Shown in pieces: positions 30,616-52,651 of a DNA stretch of 64,000 bases. Each line of letters opens with the position of its first letter. Position 1 is the stretch's first letter. The position numbers and the translations under genes are program-made. Source of the stretch: Syngnathus acus (lineage: Eukaryota > Chordata > Actinopteri > Syngnathiformes > Syngnathidae); the NCBI RefSeq assembly GCF_901709675.1, contig NC_051093.1, positions 1,320,553-1,384,552 on the forward strand. Reading direction: 5' to 3'. The notes under the pieces are model-generated. The model saw only the letters and a program-made list of their open reading frames with translations, was not told the DNA's origin and did not search any database.

Positions 30616-32600
30616 TTGCGGTGTCATTTGTTTTCAGTGTAGCCAATACCTTCCTTCCTTCCTTGCTTGCTCACGAGTCTCATTCTGACATTTGCATCAT
30701 TGACCTCATTCTGTACGGGTGCCCCCCCCCCCCCCTCAATCTAAGCAAAGTGTCATCCATGGGGCCGAGCTGTCCGAGGGTCGTGGGGCTCCTCCCCTAC
30801 GCTTTTCAGGAGCGCCACACAGCTTTGACGCATTCCTCCCCATCTTAATGCCCACTAAATCAACTAAGGAATGTAAAGCCCCCCCACCACACACACACAT
30901 CAAGTGCATACTAAGTAGAATACAGTCTAAAAATGACCGGAATAATGTACAGTAATGAAATCATTCAAGAGAATGTAAAGAAATGCAACTGCGTTTTGCC
31001 ACATTTTTGTGGCTTCTTTTGTGGCATCGTGCTGCTCCCTCAGGGGCCGCTACTATACACACAGTCACATCTTGGTGAGCTGCGTTCATAATAGTCATTA
31101 AAATAAAGAACTGGGAAAATACAACAGGACATCATTCGGGATCAAATTTTCATCGCAGTGGGGGGCACTAGCTGTTTGTCAAGCGACCTGCTCCAGCGTT
31201 CAGATCCAGACAAGGCTCTGACATGCGACGTGGCCAAACTGTTCTGGCCCTCCATGAGACCTCCCGGCACTTGGAACGGCAACGAGCAAAGTCACAAGTG
31301 GACGACTGTCAAGTGCCGGCTTTCCGCAACTTGCGGGACACCCCGGATGGCCTCCCTCCGGACGTTCTCCCTAAAGCCGGCCGGAATGTGCGGATTGGGA
31401 GGGGGCCTGTAACCAGAGAGCACCGGCTCCTATCTTTAAGCTCATAATGGAGCCACTTCCTGTTGATAATCAGCGTGTTGTGATCTCCCTTCTGCCTGGG
31501 GTTTTTGACACTTCATTTGAAGTTCTCAAAGGAGGAGGAGGAGGAGGAGGGGGGGGGGGGGGGGTCCGAGTTCTGGTCCGGCTACCATGATGACAGAATT
31601 CAAATGACATGAAAGGCCTGTCTCGCTCCAATCCCACACGCATACCGTGTGCCCTCTTCTCTTGTGCAACCAAATTTGCCCACTGTTGACACAATGCCTA
31701 GATTGTGAGACAAAAAACAAAAGCGAAGCACCGAGGCTCTCACCCTGGACCGCTGCCATGCCACTGCGACGACGCTTTGGATTCAAAGGAATGTTTTCTT
31801 CAGGGCTAGCTGAATGGCAGCACAAACGTATCAGTGGTGGGAGCAAACTAAGTAGGAATACTTTGCTATTGGCTCGTCTTCTGTTCATCATGCATCATTG
31901 TTTTGTTTTTTTTCGGGTTGAGTCGGGTCAGACCTCCAAAAGTTTCTCTACTCCTCCTTCCAAGGCGGCACACACATGTTGAAAAGGTCAGGTCTTGATA
32001 GACAACAGAGCACCGTCAATTACTCGGCTATTTCTTTCAGCCACTGGAAGTCCCCTGTTTTCAAACTGCATGTGTATCCAAAGTTTTTTTTTTTATAAAG
32101 AATAAAGAAGCAGTGTTTAAGCGGGACGGGGGGGTTGCAGCGTGTAAGGACTTGAGCAAGTGTTGTAACTTGCCGTCTGTCTGTCCAATTGTGGAAATGT
32201 GAGATCACGCAGGTGTGCGCGTGGGCCTTGCGCATGATGGAGGTGCATCGTCGCTTCATACCCGACCCGGGCAACAAGTCTGACTTTGCCTTATCTGCTG
32301 CTCCTTTTGAAATGAACTCATTGGTTTTGCCACTGCCGGTGATTCGTTCAAGGCTCTGCTGCGTTATGGGGCTGACGTTGAGGCAGGAGTGCTCTTCTCG
32401 ATGCAGTGCCGCTTTTCTTGGGCGCATCCTTTGCTCCGTCCGTCCCCCTTTTGGAATGAGCTCGGCAAAGCTCCTTTTTGGTGACTGCAGACACGAGTGC
32501 TTTGACGTGTTCAAGCACAGGCCCGATTATCAAAATAAGAATTGCTTTTTGCTCAGTTTCTCTGTCTGCTCCAGTAGCAAATGCTGATTGGGACCGCTGC
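30616..32600. other. Intergenic DNA between prkar1b and the L2-like LINE
   Basis: Unique-looking DNA with C-runs at 30722-30735 and a GGA/G run at 31531-31563. No coding segment was recognised on either strand. Confidence 0.4.
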
Positions 32601-32619
32601 TTTAGGACGGGAAAAGACG

Positions 32620-33783
32620 AGCCATCGGAACACTTGTTCAAGGAAACCGCTATAACTATAGATAACCGTACTATCACTCAGAGCGATACTGTAACTAATC
32701 TCGGGGTAATGTTTGACCAAACTCTCTCCTTTCAAAAGCACATTAAGAATATAACCAGAATTGCGTTCTTTCACCTTCGTAATATTGCAAAGATTCGTCC
32801 GATCCTCTCGACCGGTGATGCGGAAACTATTATACATGCGTTCGTCACGTCGCGCCTGGACTACTGTAATGTACTATTCTCTGGTCTTCCTAAGTCCCGC
32901 ATCAAAAGTCTACAGTTAGTACAAAATGCTGCTGCAAGGCTGCTCTCACGGACAAGAAAATTTGATCACATTACCCCAATATTAGCCAACTTACATTGGC
33001 TCCCGGTCCATTTAAGATGTGACTTCAAGGTTCTTCTATTAACCTATAAATCATTGCATGGCTTAGCGCCTTCGTATCTCGTCGACCTAGTTGTTCCTTA
33101 TGCTCCGTCTCGTAACCTTCGTTCGCAAAACGCTACCCTTTTAGCGACACCGAGGGCCAAGAAAGTGTCTGCAGGGTCTAGAGCATTTTCTATCCGGGCT
33201 CCAGAGCTTTGGAATGCCCTCCCAATGGATATTAGGACTGCTACCTCAGTAGAAACATTTAAGACACGTTTAAAGACACATTTCTATGACATGGCCTTTA
33301 ACTAACTTGGAGTGGCCGATTCGGCCGGAGTTTGTTTTGTTTTCTCTTCCCCCCCCCCCTCCCCGGCCGGGGAGGTGGTTAGGTGGCACCCAAGCTGACA
33401 GCGGCTATCTGGATTCTTGTGGGCTAATTCAGGTTGGGGGAACTGCAGCTCAACCTCCACAGCCAGGATAGCAGAGGGCTCCTCTGGCAGCCCTTCGCTC
33501 TGACTTGGACATCTACTTTTGATTTTCATATTATGTATTATTTGTGCCCTCTCTGCATCCATTACAACCTGGTGATCCTGAAAGGGGGATCCTTCCATCT
33601 GTGGTCCCTTCTCAAGGTTTCTCATTTTCCCCGGGCAGGGGTTTTGAGTTTTTCCTTGCCCTTTTGGGAGCTTAAGATCAGGGGATGCTTTGAGAATAAT
33701 TGTCAATTTTTGTCTATGTGAAGCCCTTTGAGACTGCTTGTGATTTAGGGCTATACAAATAAACTTGACTTGACTTGACTTGA
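32620..33783 (+). mobile_element. L2-like LINE, 5'-truncated, with reverse-transcriptase C-terminus
   Basis: Bases 32630-33304 encode the C-terminal part of an L2/CR1-group reverse transcriptase without a stop: SRLDYCNVLFSGLP, LQLVQNAAARLLSRT, ILANLHWLPVHLR, LTYKSLHGLAPSYL and APELWNALP are family signatures. A 3' UTR of about 470 bases ends with AAATAAACTTGACTTGACTTG, the tandem tail by which such elements prime. Endonuclease and catalytic RT domains are absent, so it cannot move by itself. The uninterrupted 220-residue frame suggests a fairly recent insertion. Confidence 0.88.
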
Positions 33784-35199
33784 ATCGGTCAAGATTCATT
33801 GAATCAGAAGGCGATACTGTCCAGAGTCCTTCTTAGGCCCAGTGAGGGTCCTTCACTTGAACCCGCCTGAACTGAGTCAGGTGAAAAGTTGCGAGCGTAG
33901 AGCAAACATTGCCCACGCTCTGGCCGCCTATAACGACTTGCCAGTCGGGTGCCATTTCAGGTTCTCGCCCATTTGCAGTTGCGGTTCTCGCCCATTTGCA
34001 GTTGCCCTGAGGATGACCTTCTTGGCAGCCTTGGCGATGGTGTTGTGGCAGCACACTTTGACGCATCTGGACATCAAACAGAGAGGATGGCGCCGGACGC
34101 TCCAGTCTCTTCCTACCTGCACGACTTTGTCATCACGAGCGTCGACGAGTGAACAAGCCGAGGGAGGAGGCGGAGTTGTCCTCGTGCTAGTGACCTGCTC
34201 CTTCTCCACCCCGGGGTGGAGGCAATGTGCGCACGGGTGTGTGTTTATTTGTCCGTCGCTTGGCAATCCAAAAGGAGGAGCCCCCCCTATCCCACCCCCA
34301 GTGACAAATATGAGCCGTCGTTTTCTATTGTGGACTGCGTTATCTGCTTTTATGGCTACGTCAAGGTGTGACTGCCTCGCTCGGGCTCAGAGCTCTGATG
34401 ATGTTGGACTCAAAAGCGGGAATTGCTGTGCTGCCTTCATTTAATTGCTTTAATTGCGATATTCTTCCTTCATGTGGACATTTGTCCTTTTCCTAGATTA
34501 TGCGTGCGGAGGCTGATTCAACTCCAATTTGTTCATTGGCCTCATATGAACACTGCTGAAATTTGGACATGCTCCTTTCACTGGCTCAAAGAAAGACTTG
34601 GTCAATTGACCATCTGTTGGCAAACGTTGTTGAAAAAAAACCCATTTGGAAATTTAGCTCAAATTAGGACATTGCCACTTCACTCGGATATTTAGCTCAA
34701 CCTTTCATCTGGGTACTTTGCTAATACTTTTGGACAAGTTGCCCTTATTAAGACATTTTCTAAAATCTTGACATGACGTCTTCACTCGGGTACTTGGATC
34801 AAATCGGAACTCCAGAGCGCAATGTGTGGCCGGCCCGCAGGGAAATGGGAGTCATCCGCACTTCACTCATCCTCTTCGCTGGCCAGGCTCTCCGCCGGCT
34901 CTCCCCTTTACTGTGCGCCGGCGTCTGTAAAAGTCCTTTTATAGGGTTAAAAATGTTTACTCGGCACATGCTTGCCAGTAAACATGTTGCCTGCAAGCTC
35001 GTGAAGCAGCTGAGGGATAGAGAGTCTGCTTTCGCTTTGTAAAACTTCCAACTTGGTCTCGAGAGAGTCTAAGAAATTTCCTCGGAAACAGAATGAATCT
35101 TGCAGCAAATATCGGCAACATGAGCGCATATCTTTTTGTACGTTGTGAAATGGAATCTGATTGGAACTTTTGACACGGTGGCCGCCATTTCCGTCCAAT
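33784..35199. other. Intergenic DNA between the LINE and SINE copy 2
   Basis: No gene was recognised. A 23-bp unit (GTTCTCGCCCATTTGCAGTTG core) is duplicated in tandem at 33961-34006. The rest is unique-looking. Confidence 0.4.
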
Positions 35200-35214
35200 A
35201 TATTGCTTATGGCA

Positions 35215-35563
35215 GGCGGCTTGGTGGCGCACTGGGTAGCATGTCCGCCTCACAGTTAGGAGGGTGCGTGTTCGATTCCACCTCCTGTGTGGAGTTTGCA
35301 TGTTCTCCCCGGGCCCGCGTGGGTTTTCTCCGGGCACTCCGGTTTCCTCCCACATCCCAAAAACATGCTTGGTAGGCCGATTGAAGACTCCAAATTGTCC
35401 CTAGGTGTGAGTGCGAGTGCAAATGGTTGTTTGTCTCTGTGTGCCCTGCGATTGGCTGGCAACCGGTTCAGGGTGTCCCCCGCCTACTGCCCGATGACGG
35501 CTGGGATAGGCTCCAGCACTCCCGCGACCCCCGTGGGGACTAAGCGGTTCAGAAAATGGATGG
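35215..35563 (+). mobile_element. tRNA-derived SINE, copy 2
   Basis: Same family and orientation as 14085-14448, lacking about 15 bases after the B-box region and with a shorter ATGG tail. Perfect 15-bp target duplications (ATATTGCTTATGGCA) lie at 35200-35214 and 35564-35578. It is a complete, young-looking insertion about 1.2 kb upstream of the pdgfa start codon. Confidence 0.9.
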
Positions 35564-35840
35564 ATATTGCTTATGGCAAGAATTTGGATTGGGAAAAAAG
35601 TAAGAAGCAGCAAAGTCATTGTGGAGCCTTTTTGGAGAACACCGAATAACCCAGCACGTGGACCCGACTCGGTGTCCGCTTGCCGCCTTTATCAGTCCGC
35701 ATCCTCAAGCAGGAACTGCTAACCTGCCACGAGATGGATATTTTCTTCATCCTGGCAGGTCAGTTAAACTAATTTCGATTTTTAGATGAATATCTACTTT
35801 GCAACACCTGTCATTGCCTTTAAATGAGGAGTTAAACTTT

Positions 35841-35878
35841 ATTTTAGTTGTAGTAACTATAGTTACTACAACTAAAAT
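35841..35878. repeat. Perfect 38-bp palindrome upstream of pdgfa
   Basis: Bases 35841-35859 are the exact reverse complement of 35860-35878 with no spacer. It is AT-rich and lies about 410 bases upstream of the likely TATA box of pdgfa. It could extrude as a cruciform or be the core of a small foldback element; no flanking duplication was identified. Confidence 0.92.
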
Positions 35879-36077
35879 TACTTATAAGTAATTTCACAGT
35901 GCTTCAGTTCATTGGGATACACACAAGGAGGTGGTTTTAAGGAGCAGGCAGTGGTGACTGTCAAAGAACACTTGGCCTCCATTTTTATGAACACTTTGAC
36001 TTCGTATGCTACTGTCTTAACGTTTGTCATGCATGATGGCATTTGCAAGAGCATTTTGGGGCAGAAGTTTGAGAAAC

Positions 36078-36152
36078 GTGTGTGTGTGCGCGCGCTGCGT
36101 GCGTGCGTGCGTGTGTGCGCGCGTGTGTGTGTGTGTGCGCGCGTGCGCGTGC
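36078..36152. repeat. GT/GC alternating purine-pyrimidine tract
   Basis: Runs of (GT)n and GCGC about 140 bases upstream of the pdgfa TATA-like box. Alternating purine-pyrimidine DNA of this type can adopt Z-form. Confidence 0.75.
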
Positions 36153-36291
36153 TGGTGGAGGAAGGACATGCTCCTTAAATCAGCCAAGTAGCTGCCTGCC
36201 CTAGTGGAGGGAGACGCAGCAGCATCAGGGAGACGCGAGGGGAGGCGCAAGTGTTGCGGAGCTGCACGCCGCCTCGCTCGCTCGCTCGCTC

Positions 36292-36298
36292 TATATTA
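36292..36298 (+). promoter_or_regulatory. pdgfa: TATA-like box of pdgfa
   Basis: TATATTA in a GC-rich, CTCG-repeat context, about 440 bases before the pdgfa ATG. The start would fall near 36320, giving a long GC-rich 5' UTR like that known for mammalian PDGFA. The start site itself is inferred. Confidence 0.5.
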
Positions 36299-36733
36299 AG
36301 CAGCCGCTCACACGCTCGCTCGCTCTCACTCCATTTGGATGCCTCGACGCCAACGGACCAATACTTTTCGCCCCGCGCCTCTTCCTGTTGCATTCGTGAT
36401 TTTCGAAAGGGTTTTTCCTTTGGATTACGGTTTTCTCCCCTTTTGGGAGGTGCGTATGAGGTTGTGAAGTACAAGTGCACTGCGCGTCTGGCTTTCCTTG
36501 GGATTATCACACTTTTTGAGGAGCAGCGTGGAGTAAACAATAAACACCAACGACGACACGCGCACACACAACACTTGATTCACGCAAAGGTCGACTGAAG
36601 CAGCCCCAAAAGCTCTCGCTTTTTCTCCCCCGCCCTGAGGGGATGGTCGAGGGTCGCCGGGGTCAGGAGCGACTGCGCGGCTCCTCCACGATCGCTTCAT
36701 CTTGTCTGGGGTTCATTCCAAATTAAAAGGGAG

Positions 36734-45598
<8,865 letters not shown>

Positions 45599-46567
45599 GG
45601 ACAGCAGTGTGGGCTCATGGTTGCCACACAAGGAACCTTTACTTTAAAGACGGACGAACTAAGAAACAATGATGCCAAAGGTGCTCTGCCCCCCCCCTGC
45701 CCCCTTTAAAAACAAATCACATTAAAGATGAGCCCGTGACGAAGCAATGGAGCAATGGGAGACAAGGAAAAGCGGCGTCGGTTGACCTCCCTGCGGGGCT
45801 GGAAAAGTATCCCGCCCCTCTTGGGCGGCAAGGCAACGGTCGATGCGGCCACCCGGACGCTCTTTTCGAACTATTTGGACTTGAGGACGCTTGAGAGAAC
45901 TTGTCCAATTTTCTGCATCCTATTTTTATTATTTCTCTCTTGCGTGTTCTTTGGACAAGGATGGGAGGAGATGCGGGAAAGCCGGTCGCAGGAAGATGCT
46001 TTATTTTTGCTATGAAATATATTACACTCAGTTTTCATTGATTATTGAATGTCCGCATGTAATCCATTTGGGCAAGGGGAAAAAAACGCTGTCGGAATTG
46101 TATGCAGGCAAGTTATTTTTCAGCCATATCACTGTAATGCTGATAAGGACCAGGCCCGCCCAGTCTGCTGTAACACACGCACACACTCACACACGCACAC
46201 ACACGCAGTGCAAAGTTCATGAGCGACAGAACAAGCAGAGCACGAAAGCGGCCCCGAGCTTGCCGTGAGCCCTACCCCGCTTCGGAAGCACGTCAAATGG
46301 CAACACTCGCTCGCCAACGCCGGTCCCGCCAAGCCACCGTCAAAGCGCCACGACCGGGCAAAGTCCGACACTCGTAACCTGGGCCTTATTTATACGCCAC
46401 CGCGTGTCTCGCCACTGTTTGGTTTTCCTTGCCATCCGAACAGCAACAACAAAAAATGAATTCAAGTGTTTTTGTTGTTGTTGTTGTTTTTTACAAAGAG
46501 AAAACACAACAATCCTTCCTATTGGATAAAGATGGTGGTCATCCTAACTTATCTATTTATGTTCAAC

Positions 46568-46573
46568 AATAAA
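46568..46573 (+). promoter_or_regulatory. pdgfa: Polyadenylation signal of pdgfa
   Basis: AATAAA about 970 bases after the stop, followed within 25 bases by a GTGTTGTCTG GU-rich element. It defines a 3' UTR of about 1 kb (45599 to about 46595). Confidence 0.65.
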
Positions 46574-46599
46574 TCTATTTCTGTTCATAAAGTGTTGTC

Positions 46600-49500
46600 T
46601 GAGTCTTGATTTGAAGCAGCATGAATCGGAGATGGGAAAAATTCCCACGCGCTCATAAGACGATGGCAAAAGCCAAAAGTGCTGACAGCTGTTGGTGCGG
46701 ACCGAAAAGTGGAAAAAGATGGACATGGAAAACGAGCGTGACCGCACTTCAAGGGGGCATCGACCCCCAAACTTTCATGACGATAAAATGTTCTATGCAA
46801 ACACGCTATTCTAATGAACAGTACAAACTCTGGAATGCGCTCAAAAGCACAGAGGTGGCAATATAGGCATCCATCTCTGTGTTCCTAAAAAACAAAATAA
46901 TACAAAGTCCACAATTGTGAAAGGTCTTGAAGGACCAAAGTCAACATTTGTTTTTCCCACCAGCGCAAGCGACTTTCAAAAAACCAGCCCGTCAACTCAG
47001 GATGTGGATAAGAAGTCGGGTGTGGGATGGGCGGGGCCGTGCTAAGTGGACACGCTTTCATCAACAGCAATGCCAGAGGGAGACAGACCGGGAGGCGCAC
47101 AAGGTAGAAAGAGGTGGTGTGTGTGTGTGCATGCGCTTGGCAAATTCAAAGGCGCTCTCCTGGTGTGCAACACAGATCACTGGAATTTTGGGACTACTCC
47201 AGTGATTGGGCCGCTTGCTAGTTAGTCATAATACACGGTGGGTCAGGGTTTAGGGGTGGGGGGGGTTGTTGGATTTTTGGTCCACAATTTAGGGAGCCTC
47301 ATGGCAAAAGCCATTGCCAATCACCTGTTTTCCAATTTACTCACTGCGTGCTCGTTTGATTTCTTCAGATTTAGGAAAATGCTAAGACACTGAAGCAGAA
47401 ATTAGACTTACACAGGTTGGTTGAGTTCAATCACAATTCTTGTTAAGAAAGCTCTGTTTTCAGGAAAGAACAATACAGCGCTGGGCCTTTCGTGCGACCA
47501 TGCTCAAGAGCAGAAAGTCTCCATTCAGAAAAGGCAACGTTTAAGGTTCTTTGGTCACCTTATATTCAGTTGCACATGCCAGTGTGGGCCGAGTTTGATG
47601 GGTGATGAGTCAGGGGGTGTGGCAAGTTCGCAGGAGATTTTGATTCCATGGGAGTGGGTGCTGGTTCGGTGAGAGCTGGTTCCGTGGGGGTGGGAGCTGA
47701 TTCTGGGCGATTCGGTGTGTGTGGGGGCTGTTGTCTCCATCCTGTCTTTCGGCCTTGGCGATCACCTTTGGCCGGGTTCTTGGTTGTTTTTCCTCCTGCC
47801 GCTCTTCCTCTGGCACCTCTACCGGTTTTATCTCCAAGTGTCCTTCCTGTAAACCATTCTTGCACATACATCCACTTCGCCCACTGTCGCACACCGCCTA
47901 TTCATCATTCTTTCAATTTTGTCATTTTGTACGGAATTATGTGAGCTTTTGGCTGTGACATCATCAATTTATTAATGTTCCCTGACTATGCAAAGTTTGT
48001 ACTCACCACTTACCATGTTTTTGTTTGTTTGTTCTTTTGATACTCCGTGTACTTGCTTACGTCATCATATTCTTAGTTTAATCATGCTTCCAACCATATC
48101 TTTTCTTTGTTAGGCAAAATATTTCCCTCTGTCCAGAACGTTCAGTAGTAATCGAAAACTGGCGTCTAGCATTAGTCAAAACATAAGATATAATCAAGTA
48201 CTGAACATTTTTAGACGACTTTGGCTGTGTCCGTGATTTAGAAAATCATCAGGCATGCATTAAACAGTTCCTTAAAGGTCATTAAGCTATTCAGGCAATA
48301 TATCAAAAAACATTTGTTATTTCAAAGTGCTCAGAAATATATATCATATCATAAAGTTATAAAAACCTTTGTCATTACCACCTATCAAATATGTCTAGTT
48401 ATGTCTTCTTTATTGATTTGGTGTGTAGGTATAATTATATGCTTAAAACTTTTCTTTTATTGCTTTAATATGTGAATATACTTGTCTGCTTATGTACTTT
48501 ATTCAGTGAGGTTTGAGCATATCTGTTTTTGTAGCTAGGCAGGACTTTTTGTATTTCGAACCCATTCCTTCAGGGTCTCAAACGGTAGAGTGCATTTTGT
48601 TCCCCATTTATGTTGACTGATAACACAAAATGTGCTTGTGTGAGAGGATCACCTGTGCTTGGCAGTGGAGTCTAATCTGCTTTTTCCTTCTCAGGTAGCA
48701 GCTCTTTGAAAAAAACAAAACCGATTGGTAAATATTCCAACTTTTTCACATATTATAAAGACTTTTATTCAGAGAAATATCGCATTATTAAATATTACGA
48801 CAAACAAAATTTGGACTCTTGAATAGCTAAAATCGTATCTTTAAAATATTGTAAAAATAAGTAAATATACATTTTACAACTAATATCCCAACTCCAGTAT
48901 CCCCACTTTTCAAAAAAGTATTCTTCAACTTGCGTTAGTTTTTTTCCTTTTATTTTTTATGTGAGAGACCATTCTTTTTTACCCTACTTATAGCTTTCAA
49001 TGTAGAAAACCAAGGTTTTCAGAAAAAAAATTATTTCTTTTCAGTGCGGCCCAAATACGCTTCCTTGGTAAGTGGAGCCTCCCCCCCTGCTCCCCTGATG
49101 TTTTCCTCTCTATGGCCTCTGGCTTTTGAGGAAAGGCAGAGTTGGCCTTTGAAGCCGGCGACAGACAACTTTGTCCTGGGGGGCACTCATGAATGCGTCT
49201 CTTTGTCCACTTTCACGTCTTCACAACCTGTCCCTAAACGAAAGCACACCCCCACCCCGTTCACACAAACGACCCCGCTAATGATGCATTTAAGGTATTT
49301 GGCAGCCGTGAAGCAGCTTCGGGAAGGTGACCGGGTAGAAGGGGGCTCGTTTCGGGATGCGGGGTAGTCTCACGGTTATCGTTGCCGCCCAGCATTTGGT
49401 GTATTAGGGCAGTGGAGGTTGATGGAGGAGAAGGCCGATGGTGGCGGGCTCGGCACGGGGCTTCACTCGACTCGGTGAGTGGCAATCCGTCGCAAACATT

Positions 49501-50159
49501 GGTCCCACACACACGTTCATCGAGGCAGGTCATGATTGTCATGTTAAGCGGGCGTTTTACATCCACGTGAATGTAATCTGCTTGCTCCATCTGTCTTGCG
49601 ACGTGAATGGACCAATCAAAGTCTTTTCAGCAAAGCGAGATAAAATCTTGCTAACAACAAATACGGCAGCTTTGATGCTCACTTTGATCAGAATTTGAAA
49701 GAAGAAGGAAAACGCAACAACACAGCCCGAAGCGCAACCAACCCTTAAACTACCCAAGCCTTTCAAGACTTGGCTTCGAGCACTGAACAGAACGGTGGCA
49801 ACTGGCAAAACTTTTCAAACTATAAGGTTGGTCTAATTCAAGCCTTGCTTGACCTAACTTGTGGCAAAAAGGTGTCGCCTTTGGAGGCCTGACAGGTCAT
49901 CCATCGACTGTTAAATGGAATGAACAAGAGCAAACTGCTGAGAGTAGATGTCTGAGGAAGTACACCATTTAGGTTCTCAAGTGTGTGTTGTCATTTCAAA
50001 GTCTGTGTGTGTGTGTGTGCGAGTGCGAGAGTGTTTTCAGGGGGAGTGCAGCAGGCAAAGCCCGTTTTCCTTTACACATCAAATAAATCACAAGTGTTAC
50101 AATTAGAATCAAGTGTTTGGTTTGTGGGAAGAAAGCAGGAAAGCTTGCAATGTGTCACT

Positions 50160-50160
<1 letters not shown>
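46600..50160. other. Intergenic DNA downstream of pdgfa
   Basis: No gene was recognised. Overlapping frames at 47566-47894 (minus) are lysine-, arginine- and proline-rich with imperfect GGTTC/GGGTGGG-type repeats behind them, and no family match came to mind. 47950-49040 is clearly more AT-rich than its surroundings and may be old transposon remains. Confidence 0.4.
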
Positions 50161-50247
<87 letters not shown>

Positions 50248-50316
50248 GCGTGTGCGTGTGCGCGTGTGCGTGCACGTGCGCGCGTGCGTGCGTGTGTGTG
50301 TGTGTGCGCGTGTGCA

Positions 50317-50344
<28 letters not shown>
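50161..50344. repeat. (GT)n / (GTGC)n dinucleotide tract, about 185 bp
   Basis: An almost pure alternating purine-pyrimidine run: GT repeats, then TGCG repeats, then GT repeats. It is the longest microsatellite in the window. The open frames it creates are artefacts of the repeat. Confidence 0.95.
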
Positions 50345-50348
<4 letters not shown>

Positions 50349-52651
50349 CGGGAGTAGCCATCCCCGGCCAACATTCATGGGTGGCAGGCAGTATTATTAA
50401 CTGTGGCGGAAGCATTATCGCTGTTTTCTTTGATCCCCGCCACCGCCCACCAGAAGAGTAATGGCCTCCTTGCTCACATTGGTGATTTGCCATCAGGAGC
50501 TTGAGCATTGGCTGGATGGAAGACACCAAACGACCGACCGACTCAGGAAGCGAAGTCAGCACAGACCTGACACACCTGGATGCTTTGGAATGAAATAAGG
50601 GTGGCTCCACCTCTGTCGAAATCTTAATTTCAACCTTATTTCTACACTCTTCAAAGCACAGCTACGTTCTCTAAGCTGGCACCAATGAAAGCCAACTGTC
50701 TCATTTTGTTTTCTGCTTCGGGGCCAGATGTCATTTTCTGCTGCAAAGACGCCCTTTGGAAAGCAAGCGGCATGCACGTCATTGCTAATTGTCCTCCGAT
50801 GAGGAGTTTGCCAGCTATCAATTTGCACGTCCAGTTCGCCAGTGCCCGGCGCTGTGCCAGCAAGTCTTTGTTTTGACGGTGGTCAAGGCATGTTTAACGT
50901 TTGAACGTCTCCACTAATTACAGTGCAGTCATTTCTCAACAAACTCCTACTCAATTCTCACAAGAACCAGCGCGACACATTTTTATGTCAAAATTGCAGT
51001 CACGGTTGTGAATTATGACAACAGCCGGACAGATTTTTATGGATATTTTGACGCTCACATAAATGTTCACCTCACTGTTTTAGTCACAATTGTCCACTCT
51101 CCGTTCCACTCGCTCTCTGTTGGCGTCAATGCGCTGAAATGACGACTGCTGGGGTTTGGGGGTGGCACTTGGTAAGGGATGCCTTGGGAGGTCGGGGGCC
51201 TTTTCTCACTTTGTGCTACAAGCAATGAGAAGGTCCTTTTGGTCATGTTTTCCTGCTGCAAGCGTCACTTTGCATAATTAGCGGGAGGGGTGTGACGAGC
51301 CCCGCTGGATTTTGGAAGTAGATCTGTTGGCCATGACAAACGCAATCTACTGTGCGTGGGTAGAGTGCCTACTTGTTTTCCACCGGTCCCCGATGAGTTC
51401 ATCCCGTTCTTCAAGACCCCGTCGAGCCAATTCAGAGATTGAAACCCGCCTTCTTTGGGAGCGCAGCAAAAACTCGAGGCCCTCTTGGAAGTCAGCGGCA
51501 AGTTGGCAAAACCAGGTCCATTTCTACGAGGACGGCACGCAGTGAGCTCGCTGGCTGTGCCTCGGCCCCGCATCGGCGCCACAATTGACGCAATGGCTCG
51601 GCCTTGTTTCAACTTGGGAAAGTCAGGACACGACAGTGTCGATGAGTCGTCCGCCCGTCCGCCTCCGGGAGCATGTCAGCTAGTTGGCGGCAAGCACCGC
51701 TCGCCACGGAACGGAGACATGGAAGTCAACAATGCATAAATCAAACAAACGTTAGGTGACGTTTGGATGAGGTCTGAGCTGTACCCGCGATTGACTGGAA
51801 AGAGGGTGACCTGGGCCGACCATTTCCTTCATTTTAAGATGGCTGCACCTTCAACGTAGCACCACACCCGATTTGAGATTGCCTTTCACGTCCGGGCCCA
51901 CACAATAGTGTCGAAGTCGTACATCGGGCCCGTAACAGGTGGCCAAATTAATGAGCTATTCAAGAATTGAAAGCATAGCGTGACAATGCAAAGCAAACCG
52001 TACTGTTGCCACTTTTTTTATCTTCCACATGGCCCGAGTAGACATGAGTGAAGATTGAGGACGCGGCTGCAAGAGGACGTCAGTCGGGCCTCGTGCATGT
52101 TGACGGACGTCCCAAGAAAGGAATCCCGTCAGGCAAACGAGAAGCCGCCGTCTTTCTGCCTGCGGCTGATCTGATTTCCTCTCCACTTGTTTCCTCGCAG
52201 TTGTCTACTCTTTGTCTCACTTAGCTGCCATTTGTCATCTCAGCCTCCTTCATCCTCACTTTCAAGTTATTCCCACCGCCTCATAGATCTGTCATTCTCT
52301 TGTCTTTCTCTTCCTGTGGCTCGTAAATAAAGTTGAGGAGAGGGGAGGCTGGTGTGAGACGACTGGAATGTTTCTTTGACTTTGCCCGCCCGTCCATCCC
52401 CTTGGCTTTTGGCTGCACTCCACCACATTCGTCTGACAAGGCCCTACTCCAAAACCAAGGAAATCTGTCACTTTGAAGCGGTCATTGTATCCCTTTTCAT
52501 GGGTCCTACCAAATTAGAACAAACAAATGGGGACGCTAAGTTCTGTCAAGTAGTAGTTTCTCTCATGTGCGTTGCCCTAACATGGCGTCACTACTGGAAA
52601 GAAACTCGAAACTCGATCACAAGCGCCGTAAAATGCAGACACTCCGCTCCT

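Noticed and set aside
33842-34444. 200-codon plus-strand frame and a 112-codon minus frame upstream of SINE copy 2
   Set aside because: They overlap a 23-bp tandem duplication, are open in several frames and match no known family.
50072-50610. Long open frames rich in His-Thr or Cys-Val around 50.1-50.6 kb
   Set aside because: They are translations of the GT/GTGC microsatellite and have no biological sequence signature.
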